Origin: Protostelium mycophagum
Lineage: Eukaryota; Evosea; Variosea; Protosteliida; Protosteliaceae
Length of the DNA: 64,000 bases
Direction of reading: 5' to 3'
Assembly (NCBI GenBank): GCA_002081555.1
Contig: KV921028.1
Coordinates: 63,494 to 127,493 of the forward strand
Under the pieces are notes generated by a model. The model searched no databases. It was not told the origin of the DNA and was given only the letters and a program-made list of their open reading frames with translations. Both the position numbers and the translations under genes were made by a program. Below are positions 46,101 through 57,250 of the stretch, in pieces. Each line of letters starts with the position of its first letter. The stretch's first letter is position 1.

Positions 46101-48890
46101 GGGTTATCTTGACCCTGAACAGCAGAGATATCATCATTTGTACTTCCAGACAGATCTGTCAGGTGAGAATGACAATGTGTTGATATTTGTACAAGATCAC
46201 ACGTCATGATATCTTATTGACCACAACAGAGACACAATTGAATCTGTTTGGCTGGTCGAGCATGCAGAACCTTGCCACCCCCATCTCGAAAGTACCTCAC
46301 TCCACCCTGACACGCGTCATGAATTCCACCATCCAGTACATTCAGGAGAACCCCTCCCTCCCCCCCTCCGACCTATCAGTCCTCCCCTCCCCCCACCCCA
46401 AGACTTTCAAGAGGACGTCCCTGACCCCCGTCAAGATGCCCAAGACAAGATTAAAGGAAATAGTGATCGAGGATACTAAGACAGAAGACGAGGAAATGTT
46501 GCAAGATTTGGACCAAGATTGGATCAAGTTGAAAGGGGGAGACGTTTCGATCACCGATGAGATCCCATCACATGCGAAGAAGACAGATGTCACTCCCAAT
46601 ACGCCACATGTCAATATGACAGATGTCAGCATGTCACCTGTCAAAATGAATGTCAATATGTCACCGAACGTATCGCCTGTCAAGATGATGGAGAATACTG
46701 AGATCAACGAGGACGTCTTCAGTTACGAGGGCATATATGACCTGGGACCACACGAGGATGCCATGGAGATGGAAGAGATACACCAACAGGAAGATATCAT
46801 ACTCAGTGATGGAGAAGATAAGACAAACCAACCTCAGATATCACAAGTCCCCGTCAGACAGGCAGAAGATCACATCGAGCAGAATGAGAAACAAGTACAT
46901 ATTGAAGAATCATCCGATGACCACGCGCTGTACACCAGTCCCCCTCCCTCACCACCCCCCTCCTATATGCCCTCCAATTCTAGCGATGCAGAGACCGTTT
47001 TCAGGCTGTACAGACACCCGAAGGACGTTATACAACAAGGACCGTCTTTTATGGATGTCTTTCAGGCACACAGAAAGAGCTACCAGTCACGATCTACACT
47101 GAATATCCCCCCTCCCCCTTCCAGTTTTGAAGGAATGAAACTGATGCCAGTTGTACATACACCAAAAACAAAAATAGCCGCACAAATTCCGAAGAAGGAC
47201 GATGTCGACACAACGAAAACCTTGGCAACCACCCAAAAAGTAACTGTACCATCCCCCACCCTCACATCACGTGACTTCACAAAAAGAGAAGAAAAAGCCG
47301 GTTACCATAGCAGCATCTCAAACCGCGCCACAACCTCCGTTGAAGAAGACAACCCCACCGAAGATAAAGACATACAATGCAGAGAAGAGAGTAAATACGA
47401 TATCGCAGATGTTCAAGAGACCGCAACAGGTAGACAGTCTATTTTTAGGAGCTCTATTTTTAGAATTTCATTTGTGTACACAGTTACTGACACACTTCAG
47501 AGCGACACAGAACCCTTGGAAAATTACCAGAAGGTTCCGGAAAAAACACCGGAAGTTTCACGGAAAATTCCTCCAGAGCCACAAAAAGAAGCAGAGAATT
47601 CGAAGAAAACTGTCACGAGTGCTCAAAGTCAAATATCAAAATCTCAGAAATTTCGCGAAGATTTCTCCGACTCCCAACTCTTGTCACCAAAGACCCCAGA
47701 AAATTCCAGGAAGATTCCGATCAGTTCACAACAAGAACTTTTGTCGACACAGTCCTCCAAGAGGGAGACAGTGGCAACATCACAGTCGACATTTTCTACA
47801 CCGCAATCAAATTCCTCCGAATCTGAACACGGTATTTGTTTTTGTTTTCCGAAGTTTTTGGCGGGAAAACTGAGCTGTACAGGGGAGATGAACAATACGT
47901 TTGACATGCCCTGTACACCGGCCCCCACCAAGAGAAAGAGGCTAAAGCGTTCTATAAATAGAAACAGTCTTCAACAGGTATTTATTCCTTTTTCCCGCCA
48001 AAACGAAAATTCAAATTTTAAACAGATCAACTGGGAGGGGGAGATACAAGAGTACATATCGGGGAGATGTTACTACTCACAATTCAGATATAACGACATA
48101 TTGTACAGCACCGGAGATTGCCTGGAATTTTCAACGGAAGATTCCCCGAAAATTTCGGTCGGCCGGATCAAATCTTTGTGGCAGGATTCCCAGAACGAAA
48201 AAATGATCAAAGTGAATCTATTTTTAGCTCCGACAGATACCAAGGCGGGAAAGAAGGAGAATTTCGAGGAGGACGAACTCCTTCTGTATTCTTTGAGAGA
48301 TGATGTCGTCGATGAAAATGAGCCGGAAGACATCGATGATGATGACACGGCAGAACCTGTGTCATTTCAGTGCGCGATACAGTCCATGATCGACATCAAT
48401 CGATGTCACGTGTTGAGATATGATCGGAAGAAGGAGATCTACAGGATGAGAAGGATCGGAAAAGTCTATAGATACAGATACCAATACTCTAAAGACACCC
48501 AAAAGATCACAGATATTCGAGAGAAGCACAAGAGCGACGAGATGAAGCACGACATGCGAGGATTTATAGACGATGAAGCTGCCGAGTCAGACGACGGATC
48601 CCATTCAGAGGATGATGAGGACGAGGCGCACCTGATGGGCACACAGTCAATAGAGTTTGTGACAGAACATGACGTCACAGATGAGACGGACAATTTGGCT
48701 ATGTACAGGTGATCAAGTTTTACAGATCCAGATAGTAATCTGACATTATCATAGACAGTCGATGTTCACTAAGCCACCACCCGAGTTGTGTCTGAGCCAA
48801 CAGAGTCAAGTCCTCATTAACGAGAGTGATATCGTTCCAGATACAGACGACGATGACGATGATTCCCTCATCTCTGAAGAAGAGTTGTAG
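43123..48890 (+). CDS. FANCM: FANCM/Mph1/Hef-type DNA helicase
   Basis: The start is MADDLDDIDFDQLD, with a disordered N-terminus. The helicase begins REYQYEIVEKCLLQNTLVSI. It has PTGLGKT (Walker A), TPTRPLVAQQ, the DESH box in VMDESHHAQGNAAY, LTASPG, a thumb-like insert (VPLSAQMVQVKELALRIL), MIFAQFRDSVEEI, VATVVGEEGLDIGEVDLI and QRMGRTGRKRAGR. These are the FANCM/Mph1 motif spellings. The protein remodels stalled forks and Holliday junctions. A long low-complexity part (46200-48700) has MTDVSMSPVK repeats, and the tail is acidic. The 46187-48712 stretch is open throughout but contains intron-like GT...AG segments (about 47430-47500 and 47832-47880) whose lengths may be multiples of three. 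No ERCC4 nuclease motif was seen. Confidence 0.9.
44180..44252. repeat. AT microsatellite (TATATTTATATT) in a FANCM intron
   Basis: A run of TTTATATTATA-like units within one intron, just before the exon carrying VGIPSRECIEL. Confidence 0.8.
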
Positions 48891-48957
48891 ATAAACCATG
48901 TTGAGGAAGAGTCATCGAAAGCTACACATTTATCTTACATTCTCTCAATCCACACGA

Positions 48958-49733
48958 TCATTCCAAAGTGAGCCCAAGCTCCGCCAGCATATCATCGTAC
49001 TGATCATCAATCGCCTGCTGTATTGGTGATTGTTGATGTTGAGCTTTTTTCTGAAAGACTTGGGCTAAGAGGCTCTCTGTAAGCTTGTGCAGGCGTTCTT
49101 CTTCTGTTTGTTCGTAGAGAAAAGATAAGAGGGAACTCTTTGTGTTGGTCCCCTGCGGTGTCTTTGTGAGAGTCTGGAACGGCGTGTTGACGTTTGTGTC
49201 ACCGTCTAAGCGGAATGGAGAGGAGATCGTCCATGATATGGGTTGATTGGAGGATTGGAGGACGATTAACAGGGCGTAAATAAAGTTGCTGTTCTGAATG
49301 TTTGGTGTTTTGATGGGGATACGAAGAGCCAAAGGTTGTTCCTTTTGCTGTCAATCGAGCTTCATGGTGCAACTCACCACTCCCTACGCACCGAATTGGA
49401 GAGCTCCAGACGCTGGAAGGTGTATAGAGGACGATTAGCTAATAATCGTGCAGCTCTTTGGTAATCATTCGAGGCATCCACTAAGAACGTCCTGATATCT
49501 GCGCCTGTCTGAAGGGCTTTTTGGTGTAATGCAGGGACCATTTTAAACACTGGCACATTTCCGTCGGTAGCTCTCAAGAAGTTGCCGTACACCTGCTTTA
49601 TATCACACCCCACAAGAACACGATGTTGCACCTGAACTTCAGACAGCTCTTGTAACTGTATGCCACCACGATTCAACATCGATTCGTTCTTTTTTTCAAC
49701 AGAATAAAGAACCCAAGTGTTGGAATCCTCCAC
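48958..49733 (-). CDS. Protein of unknown function (N-terminus incomplete)
   Basis: Two coding stretches are clear on the minus strand: 49733-49390 (VEDSNTWVLYSVEKKNE, LVGCDIKQVYGNFLRATDG, LVDASNDYQRAARLLANRP) and 49350-48958 (IPIKTPNIQNSNFIYALLIV, NQPISWTISSPFRLDGD, EEERLHKLTESLLAQVFQKK), ending MLAELGLTLE. A GTGCGT donor and a GACAG acceptor keep the frame. I found no start ATG; a first exon further up (near 49750-49900) is likely. The product is soluble with a helical C-terminus. I do not recognise the family. Confidence 0.6.
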
Positions 49734-49919
49734 CAGTTGGGCAACCTCTGCAAGAGGTGCTGGGTGTTTTTATTTTATGAGAAAGTTGGAAGTAAAGTTC
49801 TGTCGCTTTTGTTTTGTCTTCCTTGATAGGTGCAATACATTACCGTTCTTAAACCCTTTTGTTTTGATTCAAACACCACAGAAATCACTGAGAAGTGTAT
49901 TAAATTTTTATCGTTTCAT

Positions 49920-50874
49920 TCACATCAGCAGCTTGATTGATCCTCTTTGTGATGGATCGAAGCACAAAACGGATGACAACCTCTTTCGGAACTCTTCTGA
50001 AACTTGGACATCAGCCGGAAGTGGTACTGCTCTGATATTAGATGGAAACGGATTCCCTTTTCCCTCTATCAAATCTCTATTGTTGGTCAAAGCTCTGTGT
50101 TATTCAAATGTGTTCACCTGACACTGTATGGAAATTGTCCAAACAAAAGGGCATACGCGGTGATACCAAGGGACCACACATCTGTTCGGCTGGCGAGGAA
50201 GTTCGCCCCCGACATGATCTCTGGTGCCAAATATTCGATGGATCCACACCGATCAGCGACAGTCACCTCTGCGTATGGCGAGAAGAAAGAACAAAGCCCG
50301 AAGTCGATTAACTGCGCGTCGACAATGTGATCTCTGTCTTCTGTAATCATGACCTGGACGCGTCAGACACCTTGATTTCTGGGGTTCCCACATTTTCCAG
50401 CTTAATATCTCTGTGTGCGATACCCAGTTGGTGGCATTGGAAGATAGCTTTTGCCACGGCTTGAATTATTCTTCGAACTTTCGCCTCCGGAACTGGAGCA
50501 AAATCTCGAGATTCCATGAAGGAGAACAGATCCTCTCCCCTCACCCGATCGAAAACCAAGAACTACAACGAGTCAGTCTGGATTTAGTAACTTGGATTTG
50601 TGAGGTTTCAATAATCAAGCTGAAATCTTACCGCCAGATTATAGGTCTCAAAATATCGATGGTACTTGCAGACGTTCTTCGCATTAGACAGTATCTCATT
50701 GGCCTTGATCTCGTTTCTTATCCTCTCCAGTTTTCTCTTCGCGATCACTTTAATGGCACAACTCCTTCCATCATTATCCGTGTCCATCGCCTCCACGACT
50801 TGGCCGCTGGAGCCCCCAGCGATGTATTGTATGAAAGTGTAGCCGTGTTCCTCTAAAGTGCTCATCGTCGTCAT
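49920..50874 (-). CDS. Ser/Thr protein kinase, small, CAMK/SNF1-like
   Basis: The start MTTMSTLEEHGYTF is followed by AGGSSGQVVEAMD (glycine-rich loop), SCAIKVIAKRK (VAIK Lys), LVFDRVRGEDLFSFM, GIAHRDIKLENV (catalytic loop), VDAQLIDFGLCSFF (DFG), CGSIEYLAPEIMSGANF (APE) and RTDVWSLGITAYALLFGQFPYS. The last exon carries the domain end (LCFDPSQRGSIKLLM). The protein is little more than a kinase domain of about 280 residues, with no extra domains. The family resembles SNF1/CHK1-like kinases, but the substrate cannot be inferred. Confidence 0.85.
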
Positions 50875-51271
50875 CGTTCTTCGTGTGTTTTGATTGGTCC
50901 TCTGATAAATTGTTTCCGCACACAAAATAATTGTCAAGTGAAAAGTCTTCAGACGCAAAATTGATAGATAATCCACTCCATCTAAAGTCCTTTTGCATCT
51001 CTCCAATTAATTTCAATGCTGCGTTAAGGACACGTTATGTACCGCAAACAAAGCACGGTAAAGATTGTAGGAAGATACAACATGATATGTGCGTCCACGT
51101 GCAGTAACTGAGACTTTAATGATATGGATTCATTTTGCGCCAATCCATCCATGGGGACGCAGAGAATCCATTTTGGTCGGCACTACAACGAGACGTCACC
51201 TCACGATCAACAATGGCCTCCATGCATCATACATGATGTAGTCGGCCATAAGAGGAGATGTTTCGTCAAAT
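50875..51271. other. Intergenic region between kinase and ADCK1
   Basis: This is the upstream flank of the kinase gene and the downstream flank of ADCK1, both on the minus strand. A 64-codon plus-strand frame (51124-51318) overlaps the ADCK1 3' end and has no recognisable similarity. One ACTACAACGAGAC word lies at 51182-51194. Confidence 0.35.
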
Positions 51272-54200
51272 TTATTCATGAGAAGCCCACCACTTCAGCA
51301 GAAGCCCGTATAAACTGAGCTGAAAAAACAACTTTGTCTCTTCGTATAGAGCGTAAATTCTTGGCATCACTCCGTCATTCTGTGCCAACTTGGATCTATT
51401 TATAGTCCACAGGCAGTATTGCATGGTCCTTGTCAACACGCGAAGTGACGCTTCTGGCGAAACTAACTTGGCCGTCACGCTGCGTAAGAGGTCGCTGATC
51501 ATGATCAATGTTTTGTCATTCGTTTTCGCATCGTGATGGATTGTATTATATTTGCATTCAAATGTCTTTGTGCACAAAGTGTAGTTGTTGTCACCTCGAA
51601 AATTATCCAAAATTGCACATTTTTTGATGGTCTACAACCAACCAAATCACGAATAACTATATGTATATTTTTCACCATATAGAATGAGAAGACTCACTTG
51701 GTTTTGAACAACAACAAGAGTTCTGGAGGCACTGTGGCAAGTATCTGTGTGATCTCCACAACACCTCCTGCTGCTGCAGCTTGTAGATTGGCCATCTCGG
51801 CGCTGTCCACGGCAGACGCGTGCATCTTTTTAAGCTCAGATTTTTTGTGGTAAAATATGATTTTTCATAAAAATTTCCGGGAAAATTCAAAAAAATTTCT
51901 AATCTATTTCTTTTTTAAATTTTCAATGAATTTTTTCTGGAATTCTTATGGAAATCTATTTTTAGAACAAGATGGTACCTTTGCGTAGGTTTTGAAATCA
52001 CCACTCATCTTTGCGGTGTCCATAGCTCTTGCGGTGATCATAGAGGCGAATAATTCGTAAGAGTCTGTTCCCGCCAATTTTTTGGTGTACTTCTGGATCT
52101 TCTTTGCGTCCGCGTTGTAGATGCTCCACCACAAGTTTGCGTAATCGATGCGGAAGGCGTCGTCGTATTGTCTATTGCCGTTATTAATTTGAATTGCAAA
52201 ATTACCGCAGATCCCCCACGCGTTTCAAGATCTACAACGCACAGAATCTCATAGATTCATCGAAATTTCGTCGAAATTTCACGTACCTGTACAGCCCGTT
52301 GTCCAACAACACGAGCTCAAAGTCGTTCTTTGTCTTTCTGACCATCACGTTCCCGGGGTGGGGGTCGCAGTGTACAAAACCGTGGCGAAAAATCTGTTCG
52401 TTGAAAATGTCGGTCAGGAGCTGTGCGGCGGAGTCTGGGGACACACCCATCTCCCTGATCTTCTCGACCTGATGTGATGAGATCTACAACGAGGAGATGG
52501 AGACTGCGGTGGCAGACAACGAGGGTGGGATCTCAAAGGTCTACCGGGTGTCTGTGGTGCGGCTCTGCCGCGGTATTGGATTTGTTGTGTGGTGATCGTT
52601 TTGTAGAGCCGCGGCACTTTTTGTCATATCACAAATCTAACACTGCGGCAGAGCCGCAGTATACAACATAAAGCTGCGGCAGAGCCGCAGCGCTTTAAAG
52701 CCACACAAATTTCACACGATGACAGAGCCGCAGTATACAACATAAAAACTACGGTTGAGCCGCAGTATACAACAAAAAGCTGCGGCAGAGCCGCAGCGCT
52801 TTAAAGCCATATCAAAAATTTAACACGACGGTAGAGCCGCAGTATACAACATAAAACTACGGCAGAGCCGCAGCGCTTTGAAGACACACAAATTTAACAC
52901 GACGGCAGAGCCGCAGTACACAGCAGCGGACTTTCAAAAATCCTGCGGCAAAGCCGCAGCTCAAAAACATAATGCGGCAGAGTTGTAGATGGAGTCTGAC
53001 TCTATCAGTATGACCTCACATTGTTACAAGAACACCTCCCACATGTGGTGCTTCGCGGCAAAGCCGCAACAAATCTAAAACAAATAACTCCTAGCAACAT
53101 GACGTGATTGTAGATGCGGTTGTAGATGAGATACTGACTTGATATAAGGAGACACCGTCGACCCACTCCATACATAAGACATGGGGTCTTGTCATCTCCC
53201 AGACGATATCGGGTGTTTTGGCTCTCTACAACCCGTCAATAAAATTTTTCTTTAATCTTTTTCGCTTTATTTTCTGGTAGTAACGGATTTGGACCTTATA
53301 ATAATCACGGTTTCATATCGTGTTTTTTTACGGTAACTAACGCACTTTTTCAAAAGATGCGAAATTGTTTCCCATATGTCGAAATTCTTTTGATATCAAT
53401 GATGGATTTTCACACTTTTTCTAATTCCCATTCCAATGAAACGACCGAAATTTCCCAGAAATTTCCATCACATAATCACCTTGAGTCCAGAACGGTCGAA
53501 ATTCGCCTGCGCCTTCGTGGCATTTCTCGCCTCTTGTGTAAAGTCCAATTCGTTGGGCAGATTTCGGTTGAACTCATCGATCAACCACTTTAACTTAAAG
53601 TCTGGAAAAGCCGTCGCGGCGAGATTGACAATAAACTCGATGGTCGCCACATCACTGACGCATTGATCCGCGAGACCGTTGTGTTGGATCTTAACGGCCA
53701 CGTCTCTGCCCTTGTAAGAAGCTCGGTGGACCTGAAGTTTCGTTAAAAATAAATTGAACTGTTCCGAGAAGTCACTGAAATTTCGCTGAAAAGTGACAGA
53801 AATCGGAATTTCCGTCGAAAAAAATTCAAATTGAAAATAGATTTTTGAAATAAAATTCTATAAAAAAATACAATCAAAAAATCACCTGAGCCATAGAGGC
53901 AGATGAGGTCGGTGTCTTTTCAAATTTCTCGAACAGTTCTTCGGGCTTGGAGCCAAACTGGTCGATAAAGACTTGCTCCACCTCGTTATGATCAGAGTTA
54001 ATTTATTTTTGTTGGAAAAAATTTCTTTGGTTCAAAATTGCAAAAGAATACCATTGCAGATTTTTAATTTTAATTTTGAACGGAAAAATCACGTGAGATT
54101 CACATCAAATTTCTTTGCAATGGAGAATACCAAAATTAAAATTAATTGAATAAAATTAATTTTAAATGGACAAATAAATACTTGATCCCATGTGTGGTGA

Positions 54201-55024
54201 GGAGCCTTGTCGAATAATGGGATCATAGCCATGCAGTACTCTTTAGGAAGTACATATCCAAGCGCTGACATGTGCTGCCCCGCCTTGATGAAAATGCCCT
54301 CGTTCTTCTCAAACAGGTGGAGCAACCTGAAATTTCATGTGAATTTCGACAAAAATTGGTGTAGAATGATTGAAAATCTGAATGAAATTTCGTCGAAATT
54401 TCACCTCATGGCGTTCCTGGAATGTGCAGAGTCGATTATTTTCTTTTTTTCGTTCTCGTCAGTTGTTTCCTTCATCTGCCAAATCGTCTTCTGATAATCC
54501 CACGCCATCAATCCTGCCTATATTCTGTCATTCTACAACGATCACCTGACAGGTGCTGTCATTTTTGGGTCGCGGTTTTACCGCGTTGTAGTGGTGGTTG
54601 TGGATTTTGTTTTTTTTCTTTATCAGCTGCACAATATACGTAAACCCCTCACGAACATGATGACGTCATCAGAATCTCACCGTAGTTGTACAGCGCATGA
54701 ATCGGATCCCAGTCTTTATGCGGTATTGGATCCATTTATATTTGGAGTAGCTGTCCTCACCATCATAAATAACATAGGCGGCGGTCAGGCCGCATAACAA
54801 GAGCGCAGACATAAAGAGTCGCCTCCATATCGATCTGCCCGCGTTGAGTACAATCTTCTCATTTTTTAATATTTTCGGTGGACAAGTGGTGTCTACACGA
54901 ATCTGAAGGCACAAAATAATATTCAAAAAAAAAAATTATATAAGTTTTGATTTTTCAAAACTGAGATGTACGAGATTTCGTCGAGATTACTCACATCTTT
55001 TGTATCGGGTTGTTTTCCCGCCAT
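51272..55024 (-). CDS. ADCK1: ABC1/UbiB-family atypical kinase, ADCK1 (Mcp2) type
   Basis: The start MAGKQPDTKD, spliced to IRVDTTCPPKILKN, leads to a membrane helix (LFMSALLLCGLTAAYVIY). Family motifs follow: GIFIKAGQHMSALGYVLP (KxGQ), DVAVKIQHNGL (Lys), LKWLIDEFNRNLPNELDF, VLCMEWVDGVS, FVHCDPHPGNVMV (catalytic loop) and LVLLDNGLY (metal-binding Asp). The rest (ELFASMITARAMDTAKMSGD, TVPPELLLLFKT) ends WWASHE. ADCK1-type proteins sit in mitochondria and affect inner-membrane lipid and cristae homeostasis. The intron between VDGVS and the VSPDSAAQLL exon holds a large hairpin repeat array. The start codon lies inside the last exon of the upstream same-strand gene. Confidence 0.9.
52556..53070. 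repeat. GC-hairpin tandem array in an ADCK1 intron
   Basis: About 13 copies of CTGCGGCAGAGCCGCAG-like hairpins (5-6-bp GC stem, 3-nt AGA or AAA loop) lie within 515 bp. The core 52641-52960 is a higher-order repeat of about 70 bp with AT-rich spacers (TATACAACATAAA, CGCTTTAAAGCCACACAA). It lies wholly inside one intron. Confidence 0.85.
53294..53352. repeat. Dispersed repeat S, copy 2, in an ADCK1 intron
   Basis: Matches 28597-28662 (AATCACGGTT, CATATCGTG, T-run, ACGGTAACTAACGCAC) at about 80 percent identity. Confidence 0.55.
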
Positions 55025-56079
55025 CTGGCCTCCCTTGTTGGAGGATTTTGTTTATCATTGTACTCATAGAAGACTCCATATCGTATCACAGGCTCATTCG
55101 TCACCAGTGGCTACGAAATTTCAGAGAAATTTCATGGAAATCATCTCGAAACCTACAGAGAAATTTCTTTGAAATTATCGTGATCCTCCAAAAAAAAAAA
55201 CAGGATTTTTATTCAAATAAAAATCACCTCTGCGTCAGCGAATTTTTCAAAGTTGTAGTTGGGTTTGGTGAGAGGTGGTGCGCTTGCCGCTTCCAGTGTC
55301 TTTCTGGCTTCTGTGATTCTCTCTACAGTCTCAGGTGTGTGCTGTTATAGTCATTCATGCATTTTATATTTCATATCTTCTATAAAGGTGATGTCTCAGA
55401 AGAGAGGATGTGATGGTGTGCTCACCGATGGAGTGAGCAGTCTCTCATGTTCATGACGGTCTTGATGCCAATCATTGAAATATGGATCTTCTACGGGTTT
55501 GTTGATACTAAAATTTCCTGCATCTCTGTAATTGCTGGTCAATATGCCAAGCTTTGGTCTAGGTTGTATTTTTTTGACGCCGATTGGGGGATCTTCTGCC
55601 TGGAATAATGTTATTGTGATCACATTTTGATATGATCATACTCTATCCTTTCGAACGGCCTCTTCTTTCTCTTCTCTCAGTTTTTTCAATCTCTTTTTTT
55701 CTGCGATGATATCTGCTGGTGTCCACCTCTTATCTTTAACTAACTTGGGACTTGATTTTCCATCAAACTCCAAAGTGGTGATTCTGCCTGTTTCTTTATC
55801 CACATGGACGATTTCTTTGCCCATTCTGTGCAACTCTCTCCATATCTGCTCCTGGGCGGGATTCCTCTCATAGACGGGTGGTTTTGTTGATGGGTTCTGA
55901 ACATCGCTATCCTTTGTTGACATAAATCGTTTCTGCTGGATCAATAAGGAAGGGCGAGTGTTGAGATGAACATTTTTGGAGATGGGTGTTGGTCGTAGGA
56001 GTGAGATCCTTGGTATGAAAGAAAATGGACGTGTGCTACAGTGTGCCCTCTGTACACAACGAGGTAGGGACAGCATCAT
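54991..56079 (-). CDS. Probable mitochondrial protein of unknown family, overlapping ADCK1 start
   Basis: The start MMLSLPRCVQRAHCSTRPFS is Arg/Ser-rich without acidic residues, a typical presequence (later QKRFMSTKDSD). Exons give RNPAQEQIWRELHRMGKEIV, GRITTLEFDGKSSPKL, a KKRLKKLREEKEEAVRKD helix, DPPIGVKKIQPRPKLGILTS, DPYFNDWHQDRHEHERLL, TVERITEARKTLEAA and YNFEKFADAE. The last exon has VIRYGVFYEYNDKQNPPT, ending PIQKM at 54991. The product is about 275 residues. The last exon overlaps the first codons of ADCK1 in another frame by 34 bp. I do not recognise the family; a mitochondrial assembly factor or ribosomal role is only a guess. Confidence 0.65.
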
Positions 56080-56493
56080 GCCTCAATACAGGCGTGATCT
56101 GTGGAGATCACCAATCTCCTGTCAATCTACAATCATGGAATAAACTCCAAAATTTATTCCAAGAGGCGCAATTCCTGACCGCGGTAACTACGTGATACGC
56201 GGTCTGGTGATGGTTGAGCTTGCAGTGCCTGGAGGTCACAACCCTTTGAGGCCACCTCCAATGGTGAAAATTTGTTCAATATTGAACCAAGAAAAAATTC
56301 AAAATTATATAATTCGTGCACACATGAAATCTAATCGACGATGTTCCAATACCGATTTACTCTTTGCAGTACAGTTTGATGTGAACCTATTGCTGCAGGA
56401 ATGTTATATGTTATGTTATGCAATGAAAAGAATTGCCATAACGGAATCTACAACATCTTATAAACAAAATCGTTGTAAACTCAAAATTGCCTC
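56080..56493. other. Divergent intergenic region
   Basis: This lies between a minus-strand and a plus-strand start. It holds TCTACAA words at 56105-56112 and 56446-56452 and a GCGGTAACTACGTGA motif at 56179-56193. A 129-codon frame on the plus strand overlaps the start of the next gene out of frame and is rejected as a gene. Confidence 0.4.
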
Positions 56494-57250
56494 ATGTCTC
56501 AACAGACCTTCAAAGATCTCACTTCTGACGATTTCGACGAGTTCTCAGACGATGAGCTCACACCTGAAGAACTCCAGATGACTGTCGCGAAAGAGCTCAC
56601 GCTCCGCTGGTTATATGACAAGGTCAGATCGTCTGTGATGTAAGACCAGAGATTTAATCTCTCCTCAGATCAAAGAGGGTAATCATAAACCAATCACGAA
56701 AAGGCAATTTTTAGAAGGAATGAGCCCACACTGTAGCCTCAACCGTTATGTTTCGCCCAAAGACATCATCTCCTACATGCAGCTTCAGGTAGTGACACCA
56801 CATTCTGAGAAATTCAAATTGTTTTTAGAAGTGGATCACTGTTAATGACGACAGCAAAGAAGTCCTTTACCACAGAAGCAACATCTCTCAAGCTGATCCA
56901 TCTCAAGTGATCGAGAGCACACCTGAGCTGAAGGAAAAGTTGTTTAAGAACTCTTGGCAGGCCACATCTGTCTCGAATATTGACGATCTCCTTCAAGCTT
57001 GTGTAAAGGTGAGGCCGATGTCCACTCCATTATTGATTCAGAACAGACACTATTCTGGTTGAATCAAAACACGATCTTACCTCAAAGCTACCACGAACTC
57101 GCACATCAGCTGACTGCCTTCTGCTCCGTGAAGAGACTAATCCCGGAACAGTCAGTGTTCGACAACATGATCAAAGATGAGCTCATCTTCGCTGTACAGG
57201 GACCTCAGCTCATACATAGAAGTTCTACAAAAGTGAGCGACAGGAATTAA
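56494..57250 (+). CDS. Soluble acidic protein of unknown family
   Basis: The start MSQQTFKDLTSDDFDEFSDD is very acidic. Exons continue TVAKELTLRWLYDK, IKEGNHKPITKRQFLEGM, SPKDIISYMQLQ, SNISQADPSQVIESTPEL and SNIDDLLQACVK. After a 39-nt intron comes TLFWLNQNTILPQSYHELAH, and the C-terminus is QGPQLIHRSSTKVSDRN. All junctions are GT-AG and keep one frame of about 220 residues. The product is helical with no membrane segment. I do not recognise it. Confidence 0.6.

Noticed and set aside
51124-51318. 64-codon plus-strand ORF
   Set aside because: It overlaps the ADCK1 3' exon antisense and shows no domain or signal.
52556-53070. CRISPR-like array of palindromic repeats
   Set aside because: The repeats are GC hairpins with short, near-identical AT spacers in an intron of a eukaryotic gene; spacers are not unique and there are no cas genes.
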